Positions 5,313-12,955 of a stretch of DNA of 16,052 nt are shown here, one piece after another. The position numbers and the translations under genes were made by a program. The notes under the pieces were generated by a model. It was not told the DNA's origin. It was given only the letters and a program-made list of their open reading frames with translations, and searched no databases. The DNA is taken from the NCBI GenBank assembly GCA_046546375.1, contig JBKGXV010000074.1:1-16052 (forward strand), read 5' to 3'. Positions within the stretch are counted from its first letter, which is position 1. Every line of letters starts with the position of its first letter. This stretch comes from JAEZKC01 sp046546375 (GTDB lineage Bacteria; Fibrobacterota; Chitinivibrionia; Chitinivibrionales; Chitinispirillaceae).

Positions 5313-7103
5313 TCAAGTTTGAAGGAAGGTGCCTCGCGAAATGTTTTCCGCATCCGGTTCTATCCCGGAATCATTCAGTCTGTGCAGTATCTGAAGCAGA
5401 TTGACCTTCCGGTGAGGTGACAGACGTCCCGGGGCCAGAAGCTCATCCAGTTTTTCATCCGTGAAAATGTGGCTTATGTGCTCGAACTCCGTTCTGTACA
5501 CGAAAACCGATTCGCATAGCTTTTTATTCAAATCAGTGTCGTTCCATTCACACCACGGACCCTGATGGCCGCTTTCAATTCCGGTTTTTCTTTTTGCATC
5601 TCTCCATTGCCTTACAAGAAAACGCAGGAATATGTTGATCCACCAGGGAAAGTAGGGAAGGCGCCCATCGGAAGAAGGCAGCCATTTGCTTCTGGCCAGC
5701 ATCGGTTTCATGGCTTTGTAGAACAGGCGGTGGTTCAGTTTCCACCGGGCGGGGACTGCCGCACCGACCTTCACCGCAGCACCGCACATGAACGGTTCAT
5801 AGCTTTTGAACAGACGGCGGCTCGAATGAAAATTGGACATTCCCGCACGCATTGTGGCCGGCCAGAGTACAAACCATTCCAGCGCGCTTGAGGGGCGCAG
5901 CTTTTTCACCCTGCGCATATGCGCGTACTGCCGTTTTCTTATTTCGCGGATGATATCAGGTTTCAGAACTGAATGTTCCGTAAAGCTCTCCTGCGGTTTG
6001 AGCAGATGCTTTCTGTTGCGGATTTTCCGTTTTCTGCCATGATATCCCTTGAGCAGGGAATCGGATAAATACCCTCCGAATACTGCAGAATACTTATCAA
6101 GGGCTGCCTTTTGTGCAAAACCGATACTGTGTGCGTGAGTGTACTGCTGCCCGCTTCCGATCAGTCTGGCGGCAGAGGGCAGAATATCCAGATAATACAT
6201 TCTGTTTCTGTAAAGTGCATGGAAATCAAGTCCGTATATCCGGGCCGCTTTTCCGGCGATGCGTCCTTCCCGGTTCATCCGGTCGAGAAACACGAAGCAA
6301 TCGCATCTGCTGTTTTCAGGCATAAGGCCCGCCAGTGCGCGGGAGTCCTCACCGGCACTGATGAACTGGGCGATACTTCCGGCATGCTCGGTCACGCTGC
6401 TTACATATTCCCGAAGCCTGTTCCGGAGGTGGTCTGCAGCCTGACGTATGCCGGCAAAACTGTTTTTTTCCAAAGGCAGCCAGTAATACGATTCGCTTTT
6501 TTTACGATTCGGAAGGTCAAAGGCGTGTATTGTCGAGGGCCTGCACTGGCGAATGTTTCTGTAGAATGTGTAGGGGTATGTAACCACCTGGTTCAGCACG
6601 AAATCTCCTATGGAAACCGGATCCGTCCTGTTTTCCTGGCCTGCGGCCTTGGCCAGTGCGTCTGAATGAGTGCCGAGCATGAGCTTGCCGAACTCGGAAA
6701 AACAGTATACGGGTATGAACATCATGAGATCGGTTATGCAGAAGACCACCTTTTCTCCTTTGTCCACCACCAGTATGGCAAAGGGACCGGAAATGTCCTC
6801 ATCGAATCTGAGATTCCCCTCAAGCCAGCGCTCGTACAGAGACTCCGTCGCACTCGAGGAATCGCGCTCCGAGAGAAATGCGTTGTCTCTGAAATAGAAA
6901 ACAGGGCCGCCTATGATCACGAACAGGTGAGAATCGGTTTCAAGAGGATCGAATCCGCTGTACATACCACCGCTTACTGCCAGAGTCCCCCATCTGCCTC
7001 TGAATTCCCGGATTTTTATTTCCCTTCCGGAGTGAATATGCCGCAGGCATTCGGAGAGCCCACCTTCCGGTTCAGGTATTGAAGAAAAGAGAAAATCGCT
7101 CAT
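5313..7103 (-). CDS. asparagine synthetase-like protein (inactive glutaminase-like domain, AsnB-type synthetase domain)
   Basis: The 596 residues have the two-domain outline of the AsnB family. An N-terminal Ntn-amidotransferase-like half (about 1-200; GPVFYFRDN, DISGPFAILVVDK, RPSTIHAFDL) is followed by an ATP-pyrophosphatase-type half (about 220-480) with the P-loop FISAGEDSRALAGL (247-260). The N-terminus reads MSDFLF: the Cys2 nucleophile needed to use glutamine is missing, so that half is probably not a glutaminase. The P-loop departs from the usual SGG-x-DS by Ala and Glu. It may act as an ammonia-using or beta-lactam-synthetase-like amide-forming enzyme, or as a sugar or peptide modification enzyme, but the substrate is unknown. 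The start ATG at 7103 follows an in-frame TAA immediately upstream and lacks a clear Shine-Dalgarno sequence, so a weak or leaderless start is possible. It stands alone, convergent with the macroglobulin fragment. Confidence 0.8.
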   Translation of the reverse strand: MSDFLFSSIPEPEGGLSECLRHIHSGREIKIREFRGRWGTLAVSGGMYSGFDPLETDSHLFVIIGGPVFYFRDNAFLSERDSSSATESLYERWLEGNLRFDEDISGPFAILVVDKGEKVVFCITDLMMFIPVYCFSEFGKLMLGTHSDALAKAAGQENRTDPVSIGDFVLNQVVTYPYTFYRNIRQCRPSTIHAFDLPNRKKSESYYWLPLEKNSFAGIRQAADHLRNRLREYVSSVTEHAGSIAQFISAGEDSRALAGLMPENSRCDCFVFLDRMNREGRIAGKAARIYGLDFHALYRNRMYYLDILPSAARLIGSGQQYTHAHSIGFAQKAALDKYSAVFGGYLSDSLLKGYHGRKRKIRNRKHLLKPQESFTEHSVLKPDIIREIRKRQYAHMRRVKKLRPSSALEWFVLWPATMRAGMSNFHSSRRLFKSYEPFMCGAAVKVGAAVPARWKLNHRLFYKAMKPMLARSKWLPSSDGRLPYFPWWINIFLRFLVRQWRDAKRKTGIESGHQGPWCEWNDTDLNKKLCESVFVYRTEFEHISHIFTDEKLDELLAPGRLSPHRKVNLLQILHRLNDSGIEPDAENISRGTFLQT

Positions 7104-7288
7104 TTAGGAATACTTTGAATATTTTACCGTGGAATTTCATCGCGGGATGATTCACCTGGTCTGTAAATTCAGGATTGTGACTTGGTTCCGGTCTTATCAA
7201 AATACTATCCGACACATATGTCCGGTACCTTCTTTAACCTCCCTTCTGTGCAATGTATTTAAAACAGTTTGATCTTTCGGGAGCGGCA

Positions 7289-7415
7289 ATGCAGGTGAAT
7301 CCTTCTGATCGTTTGGCTGTGGCTGAGGAATACGGCCGGATGGCAACCTCCGTCTGCCGGCGCATGGTCCGGAATGATGAGAAAGCCAGAAATGGCGGCT
7401 CAGGAGGTGCGGTGT
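7289..7415 (+). pseudogene. broken 5' end of a sigma-70-family RNA polymerase sigma factor
   Basis: From ATG 7289, with GGGAG six bases upstream, the frame reads MQVNPSDRLAVAEEYGRMAT then SVCRRMVRNDEKARN, which matches the opening of sigma-70 region 2. One base out of register, from about 7394, the next codons read AAQEVR. The pair joins as ...DEKARN-AAQEV, the usual sigma region 2 wording, so there is an apparent one-base insertion in the AATGGCGGCT stretch near 7391-7400. Immediately after this the homology stops, at 7416-7426, where CACCTCCGGGG, one arm of the 44 bp palindrome, begins. No region 2.4 or region 4 follows. I infer a frameshifted and 3'-deleted sigma gene. Assignment is by motif only, over about 40 residues. 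Confidence 0.6.
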
Positions 7416-7426
7416 CACCTCCGGGG
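7403..7426. repeat. partial palindromic element: single arm with chance or hybrid partner
   Basis: CACCTCCGGGG at 7416-7426 is identical to the right arm of the 44 bp element. GGAGGTG at 7403-7409 pairs with it over seven bases with a six-base loop, but those bases also code for the expected Gln-Glu-Val of the sigma fragment. There is no 22-base core and no start codon pair. This may be a half-element left at a deletion junction, or a coincidence. Confidence 0.45.
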
Positions 7427-7496
7427 CACCGCCTTCCCGCCGCCTCTTCCTCACTTTCCCCGTGCACATCCGCCTTCCCCAAATCCCGGTAAAAGT

Positions 7497-7525
7497 TTGA
7501 TCCCGCCTCAACAGGAAAATATTTT
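7497..7525 (+). promoter_or_regulatory. candidate sigma-70-type promoter for the lipoprotein/OmpA operon
   Basis: TTGATC (7497-7502) and TATTTT (7520-7525) are separated by 17 bases and would start transcription about 50 bases before the lipoprotein ATG. Each box matches four of six consensus bases. It is the best pair in the gap, but no other support is visible. Confidence 0.35.
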
Positions 7526-7582
7526 TCTTCTCGACTGCCCTTTAGGAAGATTCAAATCTCAATCACCGAGCGAGGAGTTTTT

Positions 7583-7981
7583 ATGATTATCAGGACTGTG
7601 CTGCCGTCCATTCTGGCGCTGAGCATTTTTCTGCTGGGTTCGTGCGGATCGCCCTACCGCTACATCAAAACCAGGTCTCTGACGGAAGCCGAGCTGCTCA
7701 AGTCGGATCTTTCCGCCAGGAAGTTCTCCGGGGAGGATATGCAGAGTGCCGATACGATGCTCGAGAAGGCACAACAGCTCGCTTCGGAGGGCAAGGACAA
7801 GAAGGCCGCCTCCTATGCGGAAATGGCGGCTGCGCACTACAGACTGGCTCTGGTCCGTCATGAGCTCTCCATAAGCAAAGTCGACCTCAACAAGGCCGAT
7901 ATAGCTTTGAAAAAAGCGCGGCAGCAGGTTGGGGATTATCAGAAGATCCTCGAAGACATCAGAGAATCAAGGAGGCCCTGA
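7583..7981 (+). CDS. DUF4398-type outer-membrane lipoprotein
   Basis: A small exported lipoprotein of 132 residues. The signal peptide MIIRTVLPSILALSIFLLGSC ends in an LGSC lipobox, giving lipidated Cys21 with no Asp at +2, so outer-membrane sorting is expected. The mature part is helical and Ala/Lys-rich (ADTMLEKAQQLASEGKDKKAASYAEMAAAHYRLALVRHELS), the pattern of DUF4398 domains. GAGGAG lies five bases before the ATG. The stop is two bases before the next start, so it is co-transcribed with the OmpA-type gene. Such pairs recur in several Gram-negative phyla. A role in envelope stability is inferred from the partner rather than seen directly. Confidence 0.85.
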   Translation: MIIRTVLPSILALSIFLLGSCGSPYRYIKTRSLTEAELLKSDLSARKFSGEDMQSADTMLEKAQQLASEGKDKKAASYAEMAAAHYRLALVRHELSISKVDLNKADIALKKARQQVGDYQKILEDIRESRRP

Positions 7982-7983
7982 TC

Positions 7984-8934
7984 ATGAAAAAGATACTACC
8001 ACTCATACTTCTGGCTCTGTGCACTGTTCATGCCCGGGAATCGGATACAACTGCTCAGGATGCCGAGCCAACCGTGTCCTCTCCCAGCAGATCCGACCGT
8101 CTGGAAGCATTCAACCGCAGTCTGGACAGTTCCTATTCGGCACTGATGAGTACCGGGCTGGTCGGGGCCGTTCCTCTGTATTCAGAAGCCAAGGCAAAAA
8201 TAAAGGAGGCCCGGGCGGTTCTGCAGTCCGAACCTGAAAGCGAGGAGGCCTCGATGGCCTTCGAACTCGGCTCTGTTCTGAGCAATGCCGCGCTGATGCA
8301 CATGGAAAAGGAGCAGAATCTGATCCGCATCAGGTCCCTCGACAGCCAGAAGGATTCGCTCATGCTCGAGCTGCACAACCTGCACGAGACCATTAGCGGA
8401 CTGGAAAGAAGCTACGCCTCAAAGCTCAAGGAGGATATGGAAGCGGAACGTATCAAAGCCGTCAGTCAGACTTCAAAGCTCAAAAAAGATCTGGAAGCGG
8501 AGCGCGAGAAGGCCAGAAAGATCATGGAGGATGCCCAGCGCCGTTTCAAAAATCTCCAGAGCGAGCTGATCAAGGTGAGCAAGGATGCCAGAGGTACCAT
8601 CATCTCCATGTCCGATATTCTTTTTGATGTGAACAAGGCGACACTTACCTCTGATCTGAAAACGAGTTTGGCGAAAATTGCCGGAATCCTGACTGTCTAC
8701 AAAGATCCCAAGGTGGTCGTGGAGGGACACACCGACGATGTGGGGACCGAGCAGTACAATCAGAAGCTTTCCGAGGAGCGGGCCGCCAATGTGATGAATT
8801 TTCTTGTCGAGCAGGGGGTGAATGCCGCCCGGCTCAGTTCCGTGGGGCATGCGTTTCATAAACCCATAGCGGACAATTCCACAAAAAAGGGCAGAGCAAA
8901 GAACAGAAGGGTGGATCTGATCATCAAGGATTAG
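7984..8934 (+). CDS. OmpA-family peptidoglycan-binding protein with coiled-coil linker
   Basis: An exported 316-residue protein that should link the outer membrane or its lipoprotein partner to peptidoglycan. It has a signal peptide (1-17, ending VHA), then a DUF4398-like helical part (about 35-110) and a long charged coiled coil (about 118-205). The C-terminal OmpA domain (about 210-316) has ILFDVNKATLT, VVEGHTDDVGTEQYNQKLSEER and KNRRVDLII, including the Asp and Arg that bind diaminopimelate. The coiled coil contains an 18-residue duplication (SKLKEDMEAER at 8419 and SKLKKDLEAER at 8473). There is no N-terminal beta-barrel, unlike classical OmpA. AAGGAGG lies eight bases before the ATG. It is second in a two-gene operon and is followed by a strong terminator. 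Confidence 0.92.
   Translation: MKKILPLILLALCTVHARESDTTAQDAEPTVSSPSRSDRLEAFNRSLDSSYSALMSTGLVGAVPLYSEAKAKIKEARAVLQSEPESEEASMAFELGSVLSNAALMHMEKEQNLIRIRSLDSQKDSLMLELHNLHETISGLERSYASKLKEDMEAERIKAVSQTSKLKKDLEAEREKARKIMEDAQRRFKNLQSELIKVSKDARGTIISMSDILFDVNKATLTSDLKTSLAKIAGILTVYKDPKVVVEGHTDDVGTEQYNQKLSEERAANVMNFLVEQGVNAARLSSVGHAFHKPIADNSTKKGRAKNRRVDLIIKD
8419..8504 (+). repeat. internal 54 bp-period duplication in the OmpA coiled coil
   Basis: Two 32-base near-identical stretches, 8419-8450 and 8473-8504, lie 54 bases apart. They encode SKLKEDMEAER and SKLKKDLEAER. The 18-residue step keeps the heptad pattern nearly in register, so the linker may have lengthened by duplication. Confidence 0.6.
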
Positions 8935-8963
8935 AGCTGCTGATTTCAGGGGAATATTTTCAG

Positions 8964-8998
8964 AACGGCTGCGCGGGTGAAAGTGCAGCCGTTTTTTT
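8964..8998 (+). terminator. rho-independent terminator of the lipoprotein/OmpA operon
   Basis: Perfect nine-base stem AACGGCTGC (8964-8972) and GCAGCCGTT (8985-8993) with a 12-base loop, running into seven T residues (8992-8998). It lies 30 bases after the OmpA-type stop codon. The remainder of the gap to 9164 shows no gene. Confidence 0.9.
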
Positions 8999-9164
8999 GG
9001 TGCGAGAATGGAGGGAGGATGAATTGCGGTCTGCTCTAAGTTCCCTGAAACGCTAAACTTGGGAGGTTCGGGCTTCTATTTTCAGTAAAGGCCGGGGCAC
9101 GGTTCTTGCAGAAATACCATAAGTAGAAAAGCATTTTTTCCATTGTGGATACAGGGGGCGCATC

Positions 9165-9818
9165 ATGGCTTTCAGCTCGAAAATGAAATTACCCCCGGGA
9201 AGCGAACTGCCCGACTTCTGGCTTCCCGATGTGGACGGCTCAATCGTGGCCAGAGACCACCTTGAAGGCGCTCCGGCAACACTGGTGGTTTTCATGTGCA
9301 ATCACAGTCCGTTTGTGATACATATAAGGGAGGTGCTCATAAAGTTGATCCGGGAATTCCAGCAGAAAGGGGTCAAAGCTGTGGCTATAAATTCAAACGA
9401 CATTTCTCTCTGCCCTCAGGATGCTCCCGTTGTGATGCGAGAGGAGAGTCGTCGCTGCAGCTACAGTTTTCCCTATCTGTTCGACGGTACGCAGGAGGTG
9501 GCCGAAGCGTTCGGGGTGGTTTTCATGCCCGATTTCTTTGTGTTCAGCCGAAAGGGGAGGCTTGTGTATCACGGTCAGATGGACCCAAGCCGTCCCGGAA
9601 ACGGTGTGCCGGTCACGGGGGGGGCTCTGAGAGGGGCGCTTGAAGAAGTCCTGCAGGGAAGAACACCTCCCGATACTCAGACAGAGAGCACCGGTTGTGC
9701 CGTGCAGTGGAAAAAGGGGAGGATACCGGACTATGTGTCCTTCTGCGGCCCGGATATCGGCCCCTGCTGCGAAAGGGTCAGAAATCCTGCCGTTGCCGAA
9801 CACCTGCAGACGGAGTGA
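9165..9818 (+). CDS. thioredoxin-fold AhpC/TSA-like protein with altered redox motif
   Basis: The 217 residues follow the cytoplasmic thioredoxin-family group whose hallmark is MCNHCPFV followed by INSND, YPFPYLYDETQEVA, CTPDFFVFD, SRPGNGKPV and GCNIKWKPG. Here the motifs read MCNHSPFV (C45 kept, second Cys now S48), AINSND, FPYLFDGTQEVAEAFG, FMPDFFVF (the usual Cys-Thr before cis-Pro is Phe-Met), SRPGNGVPV and GCAVQWKKG. Loss of the resolving Cys makes a disulfide-reductase role doubtful, while a one-Cys peroxidase or binding role is possible. The C-terminus carries an extra ~30 residues with FCGPDIGPCC, which could supply replacement thiols. The start ATG has a G-rich AGGGGGC upstream. It ends only three bases from the stop of the convergent phosphatase gene, leaving no room for a terminator. 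Confidence 0.82.
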   Translation: MAFSSKMKLPPGSELPDFWLPDVDGSIVARDHLEGAPATLVVFMCNHSPFVIHIREVLIKLIREFQQKGVKAVAINSNDISLCPQDAPVVMREESRRCSYSFPYLFDGTQEVAEAFGVVFMPDFFVFSRKGRLVYHGQMDPSRPGNGVPVTGGALRGALEEVLQGRTPPDTQTESTGCAVQWKKGRIPDYVSFCGPDIGPCCERVRNPAVAEHLQTE

Positions 9819-9821
9819 ACG

Positions 9822-11423
9822 TTAGCCGCGCTCCCTTTTCCCTGTGAAGTGCAGCACGTTTTTTCTCAGGTCCGAGGGGCGCAGGAAACCGTTTCCCTTA
9901 TAGGGGCAACCCTGCGGAAGTATTGTGAACCCGTGGGTTTCCTCTCTTCCCGGACCCGCATGCGCCCCGTTTTCGGATGGAAAACTGATGGGGAAGTGAT
10001 AAGGATCCCAGCCGTTTATCACGAAATCACCCGCATCCTCGTGATGCACCAGTTTCACCAGATCATTGCCCAGTTCACTCAGAAAAGGATGATCAGGCCC
10101 GAGAACCTTTGAGCCGTCCCGGGGCAGACAGAACTCCCCCCTTCTGTTCCAGACCCTGACCTTCCCTTCACTCTCTCGTGTCATGACCATGGGAACCTTG
10201 CACCGGGTGACCAGAAGCTTGCCCAGGCGGAGCATGGCACAACGGTCCAGTTTCCCGGGCAGATACACATGCCCTACAGGACCCACGGATATCACCCGGG
10301 GGCTTCTGTCCATGGAGCGGTAGTGATGGCCGGACACAATCCCGGCGAAAAATCTGCGCAGAAGATCCTTTTCTCCGGGGGGCGCCTGGGGAGCCTGACT
10401 GTCGGCAGGGAATTCAAAACCCTCCTCCCGCAGCATCCTGTCTATGCTGTTCTGGACCGTTATGCCGTGAATCTGCGTATAGGAGAGGGTCTTCTCCTGG
10501 CCGTGATCGGAGTAGATCATCACTCTGTAGTCTCGCCTGCACGATCTGACTGATGCCATATACATTCTCCTCACGGCATCGTCTATGCCCTTGAGTGTCC
10601 AGTGGGCAAATGCCGAGGAGGGACCTCTGCGGTGGGACTGCTCGTCATACCCCAGAAGGTTGCAGTGAATCACCGGAAGCCCCCGCGCACAGTCGATACA
10701 GACGTTTGCGGTGATCAGTTCTCTGAGGATCACGCATATTCCCACCCGGGCCGGTATGAAACTAAGCTCTTTTGTGAAATCTTCTCTGTTTATGAGCCCC
10801 CGGGCAAAATCCACCAGCGCAAGAATCAGCTCCATGAGCAGCAGAACACCGGTTCTGATGATGGTGGGAATGTGAATCAACACCAGAAGAAAAGTGACCA
10901 GCGGGTTGAACAGCTGAAGATAGGGACTTAAGCCCAGATCGGGAGAGCAGAACCCGGACTTTTCCGTTCCCCCGTTATAGATATCGGAATAGGCGCTGCC
11001 GTTTGTGAGAATGCTGCGGGACTTCTTCTCCAGACGTTTCTGAACGGAAACGGCCGCCTTGGCTGACACCATGCTCCACTCTTCTCCCGTTTGGCGGTTC
11101 AGAAAACCGAAAGCGGGAACGGCACAGGGTTCGCCGTAGAATATCTCCCCCTGCACCGCGGGAGTGCTGGAGGGCAGGCCCGAATACATCGAATGCAGTG
11201 TATGGTGGTTTCTGTGCAGAAGTGAACTGGTGAAGGGCATTTTGCCGCTGTTCAGGGCCTTCTCCAGCTGTGTTCTGGAAAGACCGTCTATCTGTATCAT
11301 AAGCAGCCCCTCCTCTTTGCCCGGGGCTTTGGAAAAACCGATCACCCGGGCAGCCACTTTGCTGAGCCTCACTGCCGGGATCATTTTCTTCATTCTGAGA
11401 ACAAACTGTCTTAACTTACCCAT
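9822..11423 (-). CDS. alkaline-phosphatase-superfamily (type I phosphodiesterase-like) membrane protein
   Basis: A probable metal-dependent phospho- or sulfo-ester hydrolase anchored in the membrane. In the 534-codon form: IQIDGL (metal Asp46), GLPSSTPAVQGEI with the expected nucleophile Thr87, YDEQSHRRGP (Asp260, His264) and YSDHGQ (Asp306, His307) are the ordered metal and nucleophile motifs. A hydrophobic stretch at about 172-208 (LVTFLLVLIHIPTIIRTGVL, then LLMELILALVDF) inserts a membrane hairpin within the catalytic domain. A late His in EETHGF may complete the site. The frame continues upstream to a TTG at 11543 that overlaps the protease gene by 59 bases and has no ribosome site. I therefore chose the ATG at 11423, which leaves a 61-base gap. 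It is likely co-transcribed with the upstream S41 protease. The substrate is unknown. Confidence 0.82.
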   Translation of the reverse strand: MGKLRQFVLRMKKMIPAVRLSKVAARVIGFSKAPGKEEGLLMIQIDGLSRTQLEKALNSGKMPFTSSLLHRNHHTLHSMYSGLPSSTPAVQGEIFYGEPCAVPAFGFLNRQTGEEWSMVSAKAAVSVQKRLEKKSRSILTNGSAYSDIYNGGTEKSGFCSPDLGLSPYLQLFNPLVTFLLVLIHIPTIIRTGVLLLMELILALVDFARGLINREDFTKELSFIPARVGICVILRELITANVCIDCARGLPVIHCNLLGYDEQSHRRGPSSAFAHWTLKGIDDAVRRMYMASVRSCRRDYRVMIYSDHGQEKTLSYTQIHGITVQNSIDRMLREEGFEFPADSQAPQAPPGEKDLLRRFFAGIVSGHHYRSMDRSPRVISVGPVGHVYLPGKLDRCAMLRLGKLLVTRCKVPMVMTRESEGKVRVWNRRGEFCLPRDGSKVLGPDHPFLSELGNDLVKLVHHEDAGDFVINGWDPYHFPISFPSENGAHAGPGREETHGFTILPQGCPYKGNGFLRPSDLRKNVLHFTGKRERG

Positions 11424-11484
11424 GAAATTCTTTCTTTTGTACTGAAAATCCTGGTGATAACTGTATCCGTTTCGTTTTATTCCG

Positions 11485-12768
11485 TTATTTGGGGTTCTGT
11501 GAAATTCCTTCAAAGATAACGGCAAGAGGATTTCGGTTTTCAAGAGAATACATCTGTCTCACGAGCTTCTGTTTTCTGCAGGAAAATCCGCTTTCGGAGG
11601 ATGTTTCGAGTGCAAGTCTCTGCCGAGCCAGTTCAAGAGCCGTCTCCAGAGCATCCTCACCCTCATCCACCTTCACATCCGGGCTGATTCCCTCCATGTC
11701 GTAGGAGTCTCCGTTTATGGGAACCAGAAGAGCATAGGTGACTACCGCCAGGGCGGAATCGGGAGTAAGGGAAACTGCCTGCCCCCGCGCTTTGCCGAAA
11801 GTTGTGTCTCCGATGGTGGTGATTCTCTCCCGGTGGGTTTTGAGACTGCTTACCAGAATCTCCGCCGCACTGGCGGTGTTTTCATTCACCAGAACCAGTA
11901 GCTCTCTCTGCAGGGCATCCGAAAAGCCCTCCTGTGTCACCCAGGTGGTATCCACGGTGATTCCGGAATCGCTCCGCGGTACCAGTGCCCGCTGAGTTGA
12001 CTGCACGATGGGGGTGCTGGGCCGGAGAAACTGACTTATCACCTGGACGGCCTGTCCGATTTCTCCGCCCGGATTGTCCCGCACATCCAGTATGATGGTC
12101 TGCGCCCACCGGGTCTGCTGGAGTGCGGAACTGAACTCTTCGGCTGTTCCGCCCGCAACCGCAGTGCGGGAGAAAAAGGAGCTCAGGTAGATATAGGCGA
12201 TATCCGGAGCAAGACTGTCGGTGAATACCGAAGGGGCCAGAAAGGTGTCTATGGTCACTGTGACTTCCAGCTGCCGCTCACCCCGTTTGATCACAAGTCT
12301 TTTCTCCTCCCCGATATCACCCTGCAGAAGCTCTGATATCTCCGGGGGTGAAACTCCGGCCACACTTCTGCCGTCTACCCTAATGATGGTGTCACCCTCC
12401 TTTAGCCCCGCTTCCCGGGCCGGGGTGTTTGTGAACACCTGGTCTATCACATAACCGGAAGGCACCGAATCCAGTCTCACTCCCAGACCGCCGGTGGAGG
12501 TGGTGAGAGACTGGAGCATCTGTTTGGCTTCCGAGGGCGGATGGTACACGGTGTAGGGTTCATCAACGCTTTCATAAAGCTCAACAGGAGAGGAGAACCG
12601 GTAGGGATCTTCAGGAAGACTTTCCCGGAACAGAAAATAGATATCCAGAAAGCGCCAGGCGAATTCATACTCCCCGCCTGTTCCGTTTCCGTTGGATGGA
12701 TTGTAGCAGTTGAACGCACCCAGCAGTATGACCATTGAGGGCAGAATGCCTAGAATTTGTCTTTTCAT
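11485..12768 (-). CDS. exported PDZ-containing S41 family (C-terminal processing) peptidase
   Basis: A secreted serine protease of the CtpA/Prc type, 427 residues. It has an N-terminal signal sequence (about 1-20, hydrophobic ILPSMVILLGAF). The following NC at position 21 could be a poor lipobox (AFNC). A PDZ domain (about 92-172) holds GGLGVRLD, VFTNTPAREAGLKEGDTIIRVDG. The S41 core (about 185-390) has DVRDNPGGE (228-236), VNENTASAAEI with nucleophile Ser300, and TFGKARGQ with general base Lys326. The C-terminal tail after about 400 is short and basic. AAAGG lies seven bases before the ATG. It leads the minus-strand pair with the phosphatase-like gene and diverges from the large TolB/peptidase gene. 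Substrate is unknown; the family trims C-termini of periplasmic proteins and peptidoglycan enzymes. Confidence 0.92.
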   Translation of the reverse strand: MKRQILGILPSMVILLGAFNCYNPSNGNGTGGEYEFAWRFLDIYFLFRESLPEDPYRFSSPVELYESVDEPYTVYHPPSEAKQMLQSLTTSTGGLGVRLDSVPSGYVIDQVFTNTPAREAGLKEGDTIIRVDGRSVAGVSPPEISELLQGDIGEEKRLVIKRGERQLEVTVTIDTFLAPSVFTDSLAPDIAYIYLSSFFSRTAVAGGTAEEFSSALQQTRWAQTIILDVRDNPGGEIGQAVQVISQFLRPSTPIVQSTQRALVPRSDSGITVDTTWVTQEGFSDALQRELLVLVNENTASAAEILVSSLKTHRERITTIGDTTFGKARGQAVSLTPDSALAVVTYALLVPINGDSYDMEGISPDVKVDEGEDALETALELARQRLALETSSESGFSCRKQKLVRQMYSLENRNPLAVIFEGISQNPK

Positions 12769-12798
12769 ACCAAAACCTTTATAATCAGTTAAGAACCC

Positions 12799-12816
12799 GG
12801 GTCACAGACGTGACCC
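12799..12816. promoter_or_regulatory. 18 bp palindrome between divergent genes, candidate operator
   Basis: GGGTCAC (12799-12805) and GTGACCC (12810-12816), a perfect seven-base inverted repeat with AGAC between, lies 30 bases upstream of the S41 protease gene and 140 bases upstream of the large divergent gene. On the minus strand GTGACC could serve as a -35 box 16 bases from TATAAA (12778-12783), though that promoter would leave almost no leader before the protease ATG. It has no T-run and does not fit a terminator for either neighbour, so a dimeric repressor or activator site is a fair guess. Confidence 0.4.
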
Positions 12817-12955
12817 AAAGGCTTCCTGAGCTACTGAGGGGGCAAAGGCCGTGCCATTGTACACGCCTGCGGGACTGGCATGCGGTTTGATCCCTCTGAA
12901 AACCGAGCGGCCGGACTGCATGCGGCAGTGCCGGAAACAGATCAGGAGAGAGAAA

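Noticed and set aside
5166..5420. 84-codon plus-strand frame overlapping the end of the asparagine-synthetase-like gene
   Set aside because: Its second half is antisense to a confident coding end, and it has no motif or ribosome site.
7197..7511. 104-codon minus-strand frame in the 7104-7582 gap
   Set aside because: Low-complexity, Pro/Arg-rich product without motifs. The plus-strand sigma-like reading explains the better part of the stretch.
10320..10385. CTCCGGGG-like and GGGG-rich strings inside the phosphatase-like gene as further repeat copies
   Set aside because: No pairing arm or core is present, and the bases are ordinary codons of a confident gene.
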